Assembly: GCF_005405925.1 (NCBI RefSeq)
Contig: NZ_BJHV01000001.1
Coordinates: 10,168,001-10,232,000, forward strand
DNA length: 64,000 nt
Reading direction: 5' to 3'
Source: Streptomyces antimycoticus
GTDB taxonomy: Bacteria > Actinomycetota > Actinomycetes > Streptomycetales > Streptomycetaceae
Shown: positions 26,055-34,826 of the stretch, in pieces
Layout: the number at the start of each line of letters is the position of its first letter
Numbering within the stretch: position 1 is the first letter of the stretch
Notes under the pieces: generated by a model
The model's database searches: none
Told to the model about the DNA's origin: nothing
Seen by the model: only the letters and a program-made list of their open reading frames with translations
Made by a program: the position numbers and the translations under genes

Positions 26055-27938
26055 ATGCCCCCGCATGCCACCCGACCCTGGAGAGCGCCGGCAGCGCTGC
26101 TCGCGCTGCTGGCCGCCCTCGCTCTCGTGGTTCCCCTCACCGCGAGCCGTGTGCACGCCGCGGAGCACGACCGGAGCCACGGGAGCGGACGCGCCGTGCA
26201 GCAGTCCACCACGGTCTCGCGCTATCTGTTCACCGCCTTCACGAACAGCAGCGAGAGCAATATGTACGTCTACGGGTCCGACGACGCGCGCGACTTCTGG
26301 TCGGTCCAGGACAAGGCGTACACCCCGCCCTCCGGTCTCGTCCGCGACCCCAGTGTCATCCACCGCGGCGGCCGCTACTACGTCGCGTACACCACCGGAT
26401 GGACCGGCACCACCTTCGGCCTCGCCGTCAGCGACGACCGCCGCACCTGGACCCATCTCGCCGATATCGACCACGGCGTGGCGGCCAACAACACCTGGGC
26501 ACCGGAGTTCTTCACCGACGCGCCCGACGGCAAGGTCCGTATCGTCGTCTCGCTGTCCACCGGGCCCACGGCCTACCGGCACTTCCAGCCCTATGTCCTC
26601 ACCGCGCTCGACGACACGCTCACCCGGTGGAGCGAGCCCCAGCCGCTCGAGGGCATCTCGCCGAGCGAGAGCGACTACAACGGCTACATCGACACCTTCG
26701 TGGTCCGCAAGGGCGCCAGCTACCACGCGTTCACCAAGAACGCCACGGGCGAACTCATCGAGCACGCCGTCGCCGACCGCATCACCGGTCCGTACCGCTT
26801 CACCGGCAAGGGCGACTGGGCGGGATGGGGCGGCCTGCTGGAGGGCCAGACCATCGTCGCCCTCCCCGGCGGCGGCTATCGCATGTTCATGGACGGCTAC
26901 ACCGTCAAGAAGTACTACTACAGCGACAGCGCCGACCTGGAGCACTGGACGCCCAAACAGGAGCTGCCCGGCCTGTCGGGTGTCGTGCGCCACGGCACCG
27001 TCATCCGGGAGACCGCCACCGTGCGGCCCGGCGACGCCAACCCCGCCCTGCCCGGCTACCACGCCGACCCCGATGTGATGTACGCCGAGGGCCGGTACTG
27101 GATCTATCCCACCGAGGACGGCCACCCCGGCTGGAGCGGCACCCGCTTCAACGGCTTCTCCTCACCCGACCTCGTCCACTGGACCGACCACGGCCCCGTC
27201 CTCGACCTCGCCGATGTCTCCTGGTGCCACGAGAACGCCTGGGCCCCGTCGGTGGTCAGGAAGGGCGACACCTACTGGATGTACTTCAGTGCCTGCCAGT
27301 CCATCGGTGTCGCCAAGTCCGCGCACCCCGGGGGACCGTTCACCGACGCGCTCGGCAAACCGCTCGTCGCCAAGGGGCAGTTCGGCCACCAGTCGATCGA
27401 CCCGGACGCCTTCATCGACGACGACGGCACCCCCTATCTCTACTTCGGACAGGGCGCCTTCGAGGCGGCCAGGCTGAACGACGACATGGTCTCCTTCGCC
27501 ACCCAGCCGGTGAAGATCACCCCGCCCGGCTACAACGAGGCCCCGACCGTCTTCAAGCGTGCGGGCCGCTACTACGCGATGTGGTCGGAGGACGACACCC
27601 GCAGCCCCGACTACCGCGTGGCCTATGGAGTCTCCGACTCACCGCTCGGCCCCTTCACCAAGGCGGCGGGCAACCCGGTCCTGGCCAAGGACACCGGCGA
27701 TCAGATCCTCGGCACCGGCCACAACTCCGTCATCCAGGTCCCGGGCCGCGACGAGTGGTACATCGTCTACCACCGCTTCGCCCGCCCCGGCGGCGACGGC
27801 ACCCATCGCGAAGTCGCCATCGACCGGATGCGGTTCACCCCCGACGGCACCATCCAGCGGATCCGCCCGACGCAGGCCGGCATCACGCCCGTCCGGCCTC
27901 AGGCGCATCACCAGCCAGAGCAGGAGAGAACCGCATGA
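26055..27938 (+). CDS. Secreted two-domain GH43-type arabinosidase (propeller A + GH43)
   Basis: 627 residues. Sec signal ends near RVHA-AEH. Domain A (about 55-330) is a five-bladed GH43-like propeller: LFTAFTNSSESNMYVYGSDD, GLVRDPSVI, YIDTFVV, LEGQTIV give Asp, Asp and Glu at the positions of a GH43 triad. Domain B (about 340-615) is a second GH43 propeller with YHADPDVMY, SIDPDAFIDDDG and YNEAPTVF as the catalytic base, pKa modulator and acid. Likely acts on arabinan or arabinoxylan side chains outside the cell. ATG after GGAG. The stop overlaps the next gene (ATGA). Domain A recurs at the C-terminus of the next protein. Confidence 0.88.
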   Translation: MPPHATRPWRAPAALLALLAALALVVPLTASRVHAAEHDRSHGSGRAVQQSTTVSRYLFTAFTNSSESNMYVYGSDDARDFWSVQDKAYTPPSGLVRDPSVIHRGGRYYVAYTTGWTGTTFGLAVSDDRRTWTHLADIDHGVAANNTWAPEFFTDAPDGKVRIVVSLSTGPTAYRHFQPYVLTALDDTLTRWSEPQPLEGISPSESDYNGYIDTFVVRKGASYHAFTKNATGELIEHAVADRITGPYRFTGKGDWAGWGGLLEGQTIVALPGGGYRMFMDGYTVKKYYYSDSADLEHWTPKQELPGLSGVVRHGTVIRETATVRPGDANPALPGYHADPDVMYAEGRYWIYPTEDGHPGWSGTRFNGFSSPDLVHWTDHGPVLDLADVSWCHENAWAPSVVRKGDTYWMYFSACQSIGVAKSAHPGGPFTDALGKPLVAKGQFGHQSIDPDAFIDDDGTPYLYFGQGAFEAARLNDDMVSFATQPVKITPPGYNEAPTVFKRAGRYYAMWSEDDTRSPDYRVAYGVSDSPLGPFTKAAGNPVLAKDTGDQILGTGHNSVIQVPGRDEWYIVYHRFARPGGDGTHREVAIDRMRFTPDGTIQRIRPTQAGITPVRPQAHHQPEQERTA

Positions 27939-29821
27939 GCCACAGCGCAGAACACCCGCCCAGCCGCAGGCGCGTGGTGATGGGCGCCCTCGCCCTGGGG
28001 GCGGCCGCCGGAGCACCCGGTATCGCACAGGCCGCCACCCCCAGCGCACCGCGGGCCGCCGCCAAGGCACCCTCGTACGCCAACCCGCTGGTGCGCCGGC
28101 GCGCCGATCCGCATATCCTCAAGCACACCGACGGCTACTACTACTTCACGGCCACCGTCCCCGAGTACGACCGCATCGTCCTGCGGCGCTCCAGGACCAT
28201 CGGCGGCCTGGCCACCGCCGCCGAGTCGGTGATCTGGAAGAAGCACACCAGCGGTGACATGGGCGCCCACATATGGGCGCCGGAGATCCACTTCATCGAC
28301 GGCAAGTGGTACATCTACTTCGCCTCGGCGCCCGCGAACGACGTCTGGAAGATCCGGATGTGGGTGCTGGAGAACACGAGCGCCAACCCCCTCGCCGGGA
28401 CCTGGACCGAGAAGGGCCGCATCGTCACCCCCATCGACTCCTTCTCCCTGGACGCCTCCACCTTCACCCACCAGGGCACCCGCTATCTCGTCTGGGCGCA
28501 GAGCAACCCGGACGTCGGCAACAACTCGAGCATCTACCTCGCCCGGATGGCGAACCCATGGAGCATCACCGGGCCCCAGGTGGAGATCTCCCGGCCGACG
28601 TACGACTGGGAGACCCGTGGCTTCAAGGTCAACGAGGGCCCCTCGGCCCTGCAGCGGAACGGCCGCCTCTTCCTCACCTACTCCGCCAGCGCCACCGACG
28701 CCAACTACTGCATGGGGCTGCTGACCGCCTCGGCCGGGAGTGACCTGCTCGCCGCCGTGTCCTGGAAGAAGAGCCCGCGGCCGGTCTTCACCAGCAATGA
28801 CACCACCAAGCAGTACGGGCCCGGCCACAACTCCTTCACCGTCGCCGAGGACGGTCACACCGACCTCCTCGTCTACCACGCCCGCCAGTACAAGGACATC
28901 ACCGGCGACCCGCTGAACGACCCCAACCGGCACACCCGCGTCCAGGCCCTCGGCTGGAAGGCCGACGGCACCCCGGACTTCGGTGTGCCGGTGGCCGACG
29001 CGCCCGCGCGGGACACCGCGGCCGCCACCCGCTACACCATGACGGCGTTCACCAACAGCAGCGAGTCGAACATGTACGTCTACCAGTCGTCCGACGCGAC
29101 CACGTACACGCTGCTCAAGGGACCCGCCTACACCCCGCCGTCCGGCCTGATCCGCGACCCCAGCGTCATCAAGCACACCGACGGCTACTACTACATCGTC
29201 TACACGACCAACTGGACGGGGAACACCATCGGATTCGCGCGCAGCCGCGACCGCCTCACCTGGACCTTCGTCCGCAATCACACCCTGCCGGTGTCCGGTC
29301 TTGAGCGCACCTGGGCCCCGGAGTTCTTCCTGGACGACGGCGGCAGGGTCAACATCATCGTCTCGCTGGACACCGCCTCCACCCCCGCTTCCATCTTCCG
29401 GCCGCATCTGCTCACCGCCACCGACGCGTCGCTGTCGTCATGGACCACGCCGACGCCGCTGCGGGGCCTGGACACGTCCAACTACATCGACACCTTCGTC
29501 GTCCGCCACGCCGGGCAGTACCACGCCTTCACCAAGCAGGAGACGACCAAGTACATCGAGCACGCGACGGCGAACAGTCTCGGCGGGCCGTACACCTTCC
29601 GCGGCACCGGCGACTGGGCGGGCTGGGGAAGACGGCGCGAGGGACCGGCGCTGGCGCGCCTGGACAACGGCGGCTGGCGGATCTACTTCGACGGCTACAC
29701 CGAGCAGAAGTACTTCTACAGCGACAGCCTCGACGGCTTCCGGACCTGGACCCCGATCCGGGAGCTGCCCGGGCTCACCGGATTCGCCCGCCACTTCACC
29801 GTCCTCAAGGAGACCCTGTGA
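27935..29821 (+). CDS. Tat-exported two-domain GH43-type protein (GH43 + propeller A)
   Basis: About 628 residues from the ATG in the ATGA overlap, with AGGAGAG upstream. Twin-arginine signal SRRRVVMGALALGAAAGAPG. The first domain (about 45-350) is GH43 with RRADPHILK, FSLDASTF and VNEGPSAL as catalytic residues. The second (about 365-628) is clearly homologous to the N-terminal domain of the preceding protein: MTAFTNSSESNMYVYQSSD, SGLIRDPSVIK, NYIDTFVVR. The two proteins therefore carry the same module in opposite order. Probably co-secreted and acting on the same arabinose-containing polymer. Confidence 0.88.
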   Translation: MSHSAEHPPSRRRVVMGALALGAAAGAPGIAQAATPSAPRAAAKAPSYANPLVRRRADPHILKHTDGYYYFTATVPEYDRIVLRRSRTIGGLATAAESVIWKKHTSGDMGAHIWAPEIHFIDGKWYIYFASAPANDVWKIRMWVLENTSANPLAGTWTEKGRIVTPIDSFSLDASTFTHQGTRYLVWAQSNPDVGNNSSIYLARMANPWSITGPQVEISRPTYDWETRGFKVNEGPSALQRNGRLFLTYSASATDANYCMGLLTASAGSDLLAAVSWKKSPRPVFTSNDTTKQYGPGHNSFTVAEDGHTDLLVYHARQYKDITGDPLNDPNRHTRVQALGWKADGTPDFGVPVADAPARDTAAATRYTMTAFTNSSESNMYVYQSSDATTYTLLKGPAYTPPSGLIRDPSVIKHTDGYYYIVYTTNWTGNTIGFARSRDRLTWTFVRNHTLPVSGLERTWAPEFFLDDGGRVNIIVSLDTASTPASIFRPHLLTATDASLSSWTTPTPLRGLDTSNYIDTFVVRHAGQYHAFTKQETTKYIEHATANSLGGPYTFRGTGDWAGWGRRREGPALARLDNGGWRIYFDGYTEQKYFYSDSLDGFRTWTPIRELPGLTGFARHFTVLKETL

Positions 29822-29882
29822 TACGCGGGTGTCCGTGGACCCGCTTGGCGGTACCTTCACGGTGCACATGATGTCGGACATT

Positions 29883-29898
29883 GTTCGTAATTTCGAAC
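29883..29898. promoter_or_regulatory. Palindrome GTTCG-taattt-CGAAC before the second GH127 gene
   Basis: Five-base perfect arms GTTCG/CGAAC around an AT-rich centre, 17 bases upstream of the GH127-LamG start. It may be a regulator site or an internal promoter element within the operon; 93 bases separate this gene from GH43. Confidence 0.35.
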
Positions 29899-29914
29899 CT
29901 CAGTGAGGGCAATC

Positions 29915-32464
29915 ATGAGCGAACCAGTCGACAGACGGCATTTCATCACCACCACCGCCACAGGGGCCGCGGCCGTGGCGCTCACCGTCGCGGCCGGATC
30001 CACCGCCGCGGCGGCGCCCCCGGGTGCCACCTCGGCCGCGACCCATCGGGGGCCCAAGGCGCTGACCGGCGTCCGCCCCTTTCCGCTCACCGCCGTGACC
30101 CTGCTCCCCGGCGCCTTCAAGGACAACCAGTCCCGCAACACCGCCTATCTGCGCTTCGTGGACATCGACCGGCTGCTGCACACCTTCCGCCTCAACGTCG
30201 GTCTCCCCAGCGGTGCCCAGCCCTGCGGCGGCTGGGAGAGCCCCACCACGGAACTGCGCGGCCACAGCACCGGCCACCTCCTGTCCGGACTGGCCCTCAC
30301 CTACGCGGCCACCGGTGACACCGCGCTGCGCGACAAGGGCCGCACCCTGGTCTCGGCGCTCGCCGCCTGCCAGGCCAGGTCCCCGGCCGCCGGCTACGGC
30401 CAGGGCTATCTCTCGGCATTCCCCGAGAGCTTCTTCGACCGGCTGGAGGCCGGCACCGGTGTGTGGGCCCCGTACTACACCATTCACAAGATCATGGCCG
30501 GGCTCGTCGACCAGTACCGGCTCGCGGGCAACACCGAGGCCCTGCAGACCGTGCTGCGCCAGGCCGCCTGGGTCGACACCCGCACCGGGAAGCTGAGCTA
30601 CGACCAGATGCAGCGGGTGCTGCAGACCGAGTTCGGCGGCATGAACGACGTCTTCGCCGATCTGCACGAGATCACCGGCGACAGCCGCTGGCTGAAGGTC
30701 GCCGAACGCTTCACCCACGCCCGCGTCTTCGACCCGCTCGCCCGGAACGAGGACCGGCTCGCCGGCCTGCACGCGAATACCCAGATCCCCAAGATGGTCG
30801 GCGCCATGCGGCTGTGGGAGGAGGGGCTCGACAGCCGCTACCGCACCATCGGCGAGAACTTCTGGAAGATCGTCACCGATCACCACACCTATGTCATCGG
30901 CGGCAACAGCAACGGGGAGGCGTTCCACGAGCCCGACGCCATCGCCGCCCAGCTCTCCAACAACTGCTGCGAGAACTGCAACAGTTACAACATGCTCAAG
31001 CTCACCCGGCTGATCCACTTCCACGCGCCGGAGCGCACGGATCTGCTCGACTACTACGAGCGCACCCTGCTCAACCAGATGCTGGGCGAACAGGACCCGG
31101 ACTCGGCCCACGGTTTCAACATCTACTACACCGGTCTCGCCCCCGGCTCCTTCAAACAGCAGCCGTCCTTCATGGGCACCGACGCCAACCAGTACTCCAC
31201 CGACTACGAGAACTTCTCCTGCGACCACGGCAGCGGGATGGAGACCCAGGCCAAGTTCGCCGACACCATCTACACCCACGCCGACCGCAGCCTGCTGGTG
31301 AACCTCTTCATCCCCTCCGAGCTGCGCTGGCAGGACAAGGGCATCACCTGGCGCCAGACCACCGGCTTCCCCGACCAGCAGACCACCACCCTCACCGTCG
31401 CCTCCGGCGGTGCCTCCCTCGAACTGCGCGTCCGCATCCCCTCCTGGGCGGCGGGGGCCCGCGCCACGCTCAACGGCACCACCCTCGCCGACCGGCCGGC
31501 CCCCGGCAGCTGGCTGATCATCGACCGCCAGTGGAAGACCGGCGACCGGGTCGAGGTGACCCTGCCGATGAAGCTGACGTTCGACCCCACCCCCGACGAC
31601 CCCGATGTCCAGGCCGTGCTCTACGGGCCCGTCGCGCTCGCCGGGGCGTACGGCGGCCGCACCGGAATGACCATGCCACGCCTGGACAAGGGGTCCGTGG
31701 CCCAGAGCGCCACCAGCCCCATGCGGTTCAGCGCCACGGCCAGTGGCGAGAGCGTGACCCTGCTGCCGGTCGCCCGCGTCCACCACCAGCACTACAACGT
31801 GTACTGGCTGACCGGGCAGCCGCCCACCCCGCCGCCCGCCTTCGCCGCCTGGCACCGCTTCGACGAGACCTCCGGCACCACCGCCGCCGACGCCACCGGC
31901 CACGGCAAGGCCGCCCGGCTCACCGGCGGCGCCTCCTGGACGGCGGGCAGGACCGGTGGCGCGGTCGCCCTCAACGGCAAGGACGGGCATGTCGTCCTCG
32001 CCGACGACCTCCTGGCCGGCGCCCGGGCGTACACCGTGGCCACCTGGGTCCGGCTGGACGGCACCCCCGCCGCCTGGACCCGGATCTTCGACATCGGCAC
32101 CGGGGTGACCGCCAATATGTTCCTCACCCCCGTCGCCGACTCCGGGAAGCTGCGTTTCGCCATCACCGCGGGCGGCGGCGGAGCCGAGCAACGCATCGAG
32201 GCCGCCCCGCTGCCCACCGGCCAGTGGGTCCATGTCGCTGTCGCCTATGGCACCGGCACCGCCGTCCTCTACGTCGGCGGGCGCGAGGTGGGACGCAACA
32301 CCGCCATCACCGTCGAGCCCGTCCACTTCGGCAACCACATCCGGGCCGGCTATCTCGGCAGGTCACAGTACCCGGACCCGTACCTCAAGGCCGCCTTCGA
32401 CGACTTCCGCGTATACGGCAGAACACTCAGCGCAAATGAGGTCGCCACTTTGGCTGAAAACTGA
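29915..32464 (+). CDS. Tat-exported GH127/DUF1680 glycosidase with C-terminal LamG domain
   Basis: 849 residues; ATG at 29915 with GAGGG five bases upstream. Tat signal DRRHFITTTATGAAAVALTV. The (alpha/alpha)6 catalytic domain (about 50-620) has the DUF1680 blocks GHSTGHLLSGLALTYAATGD, LTRLIHFHAPERTDL and CCENCNSYNML (Glu-x-Cys). The usual second motif with vicinal Cys reads NFSCDHGSGMETQAKFADTI, so only one Cys remains there. A LamG/concanavalin-like jellyroll (about 650-845; WHRFDETSGTTAADATGHGK, TVATWVRLDGTPAAWTRIFD) probably binds polysaccharide. Last gene of the GH43-GH43-GH127 operon. Likely a beta-L-arabinofuranosidase on secreted substrates. Confidence 0.88.
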   Translation: MSEPVDRRHFITTTATGAAAVALTVAAGSTAAAAPPGATSAATHRGPKALTGVRPFPLTAVTLLPGAFKDNQSRNTAYLRFVDIDRLLHTFRLNVGLPSGAQPCGGWESPTTELRGHSTGHLLSGLALTYAATGDTALRDKGRTLVSALAACQARSPAAGYGQGYLSAFPESFFDRLEAGTGVWAPYYTIHKIMAGLVDQYRLAGNTEALQTVLRQAAWVDTRTGKLSYDQMQRVLQTEFGGMNDVFADLHEITGDSRWLKVAERFTHARVFDPLARNEDRLAGLHANTQIPKMVGAMRLWEEGLDSRYRTIGENFWKIVTDHHTYVIGGNSNGEAFHEPDAIAAQLSNNCCENCNSYNMLKLTRLIHFHAPERTDLLDYYERTLLNQMLGEQDPDSAHGFNIYYTGLAPGSFKQQPSFMGTDANQYSTDYENFSCDHGSGMETQAKFADTIYTHADRSLLVNLFIPSELRWQDKGITWRQTTGFPDQQTTTLTVASGGASLELRVRIPSWAAGARATLNGTTLADRPAPGSWLIIDRQWKTGDRVEVTLPMKLTFDPTPDDPDVQAVLYGPVALAGAYGGRTGMTMPRLDKGSVAQSATSPMRFSATASGESVTLLPVARVHHQHYNVYWLTGQPPTPPPAFAAWHRFDETSGTTAADATGHGKAARLTGGASWTAGRTGGAVALNGKDGHVVLADDLLAGARAYTVATWVRLDGTPAAWTRIFDIGTGVTANMFLTPVADSGKLRFAITAGGGGAEQRIEAAPLPTGQWVHVAVAYGTGTAVLYVGGREVGRNTAITVEPVHFGNHIRAGYLGRSQYPDPYLKAAFDDFRVYGRTLSANEVATLAEN

Positions 32465-32473
32465 CAAGCTCAG

Positions 32474-32503
32474 GCGGGCGGGCCGTCCCCACGGCCTGCC
32501 CGC
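32474..32503 (+). terminator. Hairpin terminator after GH127-LamG
   Basis: A 13-base arm GCGGGCGGGCCGT pairs with ACGGCCTGCCCGC (one G-T pair) across a CCCC loop, 9 bases after the stop. It marks the end of the arabinan operon. Confidence 0.7.
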
Positions 32504-32537
32504 TCCCAACCGCACCGTAAGGACAAGGACGACGCGC

Positions 32538-33545
32538 ATGGTCCACCTCGCCGCCGAGAACCGCTACGAGTCCATGCAGTACCAGCGCTCCGGGCGCAGT
32601 GGTGTGCTGCTCCCGAAGGTCTCGCTCGGCCTGTGGCACAACTTCGGCGACACCCACCCCCTGGAGACCCAGCGCGCTGTGCTGCGCCGCGCCTTCGACC
32701 TCGGTGTCACCCATATCGATCTGGCCAACAATTACGGTCCGCCGCCCGGCAGCGCCGAGACCAACTTCGGCTCGATCTTCGCCCAGGACTTCCGCCCCTA
32801 TCGCGATGAGCTCTTCATCGCCAGCAAGGCCGGATACCTCATGTGGCCGGGGCCGTACGGCGAGTGGGGCTCGCGCAAGAACGTCCTGGCCAGCCTCGAC
32901 CAGTCGCTGTCCCGGATGGGGCTGGACTACGTCGATGTCTTCTACTCCCACCGCTTCGACCCGGACACCCCGCTCGAGGAGACGATGGGCGCCCTCGACA
33001 GCGCGGTGTGCCAGGGCAAGGCGCTCTACGCGGGCCTGTCCAACTACCCGCCGGAGGCAATCGCCGAAGCCGCCGCGATCCTGAAGGACCTGCGCACCCC
33101 GTACCTGATCAACCAGCATCCGTACTCGATCCTCCAGCGCGGGGTCGAGGGCGGGGTGCTGCAGGCGTCCGCCGAGGCGGGCGTCGGGGTCATCGCCTTC
33201 TCTCCGCTGGCGCAGGGACAGCTCACCGACCGGTATCTCCACGGGGTGCCGGCCGACTCGCGCATGGCGCTCGGCCACTTCCTCAAGCGCGAGACGCTCA
33301 CCGAGGAGCGGCTGTCCCTGCTGCACGCCCTCAACAAGCTCGCGGAGGGGCGCGGCCAGACCCTCGCCCAGCTGGCGCTCGCCTGGGTGCTGCGCGACCC
33401 CCGGGTGGTCTCGGTGCTGATCGGCGCGAGCAGCGTCGCCCAGCTGGAGCAGAACGTCTCGGTGCTGGACTCGCCCGCCTTCAGCGACGCCGAGCTGGCC
33501 GAGATCGACCGCCTCTCGGCCGAGGCGGGGGTCGAGATTCCCTGA
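32538..33545 (+). CDS. Aldo/keto reductase, YghZ-like
   Basis: 335 residues, NADPH-dependent TIM-barrel. The catalytic tetrad is visible: Asp and Tyr in THIDLANNYGPP, Lys in FIASKAGY, His in VFYSHRFD. The C-terminal NADP-binding part is VSVLIGASSVAQLEQN. The sequence resembles L-glyceraldehyde-3-phosphate reductases (MQYQRSGRSGVLLPKVSLGL start). ATG follows AAGGAC. It is separated from the arabinan operon by a hairpin and followed by another, so it is probably its own transcript. It could reduce sugar aldehydes. Confidence 0.9.
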   Translation: MVHLAAENRYESMQYQRSGRSGVLLPKVSLGLWHNFGDTHPLETQRAVLRRAFDLGVTHIDLANNYGPPPGSAETNFGSIFAQDFRPYRDELFIASKAGYLMWPGPYGEWGSRKNVLASLDQSLSRMGLDYVDVFYSHRFDPDTPLEETMGALDSAVCQGKALYAGLSNYPPEAIAEAAAILKDLRTPYLINQHPYSILQRGVEGGVLQASAEAGVGVIAFSPLAQGQLTDRYLHGVPADSRMALGHFLKRETLTEERLSLLHALNKLAEGRGQTLAQLALAWVLRDPRVVSVLIGASSVAQLEQNVSVLDSPAFSDAELAEIDRLSAEAGVEIP

Positions 33546-33562
33546 CGGGGTTCGCTGACGGT

Positions 33563-33592
33563 CCGCGGGCCGGGGATCGGCCCGGCCCGCGG
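33563..33592. terminator. Strong hairpin between AKR and CobW genes
   Basis: CCGCGGGCCGGG and CCCGGCCCGCGG are exact complements: 12-bp stem with a 6-base loop, 17 bases after the reductase stop. Confidence 0.75.
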
Positions 33593-33650
33593 CCGGATAG
33601 CATGAGCGGTCACCCGAGACCGCCACGAACCGCCGCACGGAGACGCAACC

Positions 33651-34730
33651 TTGGCCACACAACGGATTCCGGTCATTCTCGTCACGGGTTTTCTGGGCTC
33701 CGGGAAAACGACGATGCTCAACCATCTGATGCGGGACAGCGCGGATACCCGCATAGGCGTCATCGTCAATGATTTCGGATCCATCAACATCGACGCCATG
33801 GCCGTCGCCGGGCAGGTCGACTCGATGATCCCGATCGAGAACGGCTGTCTGTGCTGCGCGGCGGACGCCTCCGAGATGGACGAGATGCTCGACCGGCTCA
33901 CCGATCCGGAGCTGCGCATCGATGTCGTGGTGATCGAGGCCAGCGGCCTCGCCGAGCCGCAGAGCATGATCCGTACGCTGCTGTCCAGCACCAATGAGCG
34001 GATCGTCTACGGCGGCCTGGTCGAGGTCGTGGACGCCGCGGAGTTCCCCGACACCCGCGTCCGCCACCCCGAGCTCGACCGCCATGTCCGCGCCGCGGAC
34101 CTCATCGTGCTCAACAAGACCGACCGCGTCGCCGAGGACGAGCGTCGGGATCTTGTGGAGAACATCCAGGAGATCGCCCCCGGTGCGCCGGTCCTGACCG
34201 CCGCGCACGGACGTGTCGACCCCGCGCTCCTCTTCGACCACCGGCCCCGCGAGACCTCCGGGGAAGGCTTCCGGCAGCTCTCGTTCGCCGATGTGTGGGG
34301 CGACGACGTGGCTGCGGGGGACGAGTGCGGCGAGGACGTGTGCGGCGACGGCCATGACCACGGCCACCACCTCCACGCCGCGTACGAGAGCATGGAATTC
34401 ACCGCGGCCGAGCCGCTCCATCCGCGCCGGCTGATGGCCTTCCTCGACAGCCTCCCGGCGGGGCTGTACCGGGCCAAGGGGTTCCTCCACTTCGCGGGCG
34501 CGGGCCGGGAGCGGAAGTTCACCCTCCACGCGGTCGGCTCGTATCTCCGCTTCCAGCCCTCGCCCTGGGAGCGCGATGAGCCCCGCACCACCCAGCTGGT
34601 GATGATCGGCACCGGGATCGACGCCGACACCCTCACCAAGCGGCTGACCGAGTGCGTGGCGGCACCCGCGGAAGAGGTCGACGACACGCACATGATGGGC
34701 GTGCTCCGCTATGTGGACGAGGCGGACTAG
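33651..34730 (+). CDS. CobW/COG0523-family G3E GTPase (metal chaperone)
   Basis: 359 residues. Walker A VTGFLGSGKTTMLNH, the metal-binding CxCC of the family in ENGCLCCAADASE, and NKTD in VLNKTDRVAED are intact. A His-rich patch (DGHDHGHHLH) near residue 240 and the CobW C-terminal domain (FLDSLPAGLYRAKGFLHFA) follow. Such GTPases insert zinc or cobalt into client proteins. The start is TTG at 33651, inferred because the protein begins in register with the family (RIPVILVTGF). Metal identity unknown; no Zur-like site was recognised upstream. Confidence 0.88.
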   Translation: MATQRIPVILVTGFLGSGKTTMLNHLMRDSADTRIGVIVNDFGSINIDAMAVAGQVDSMIPIENGCLCCAADASEMDEMLDRLTDPELRIDVVVIEASGLAEPQSMIRTLLSSTNERIVYGGLVEVVDAAEFPDTRVRHPELDRHVRAADLIVLNKTDRVAEDERRDLVENIQEIAPGAPVLTAAHGRVDPALLFDHRPRETSGEGFRQLSFADVWGDDVAAGDECGEDVCGDGHDHGHHLHAAYESMEFTAAEPLHPRRLMAFLDSLPAGLYRAKGFLHFAGAGRERKFTLHAVGSYLRFQPSPWERDEPRTTQLVMIGTGIDADTLTKRLTECVAAPAEEVDDTHMMGVLRYVDEAD

Positions 34731-34826
34731 GGAAATCCCTGGAAACGGCGGTGCAACCCTGAGGCGGCGTCACGGGTCCTGGTGGGTGTACATGAGGTAA
34801 ACGCTCATCAACGAGCAGGAGGATCT

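Noticed and set aside
26399..27934. An upstream extension of the second GH43 frame
   Set aside because: The codons before 27935 lie in the wrong frame of the first GH43 gene and are Arg/His/Pro-rich; the ATGA overlap with AGGAGAG gives the true start.
29900..32338. An 812-codon minus-strand frame opposite GH127-LamG
   Set aside because: Shadow frame; the plus strand encodes a Tat-exported glycosidase with recognisable motifs.
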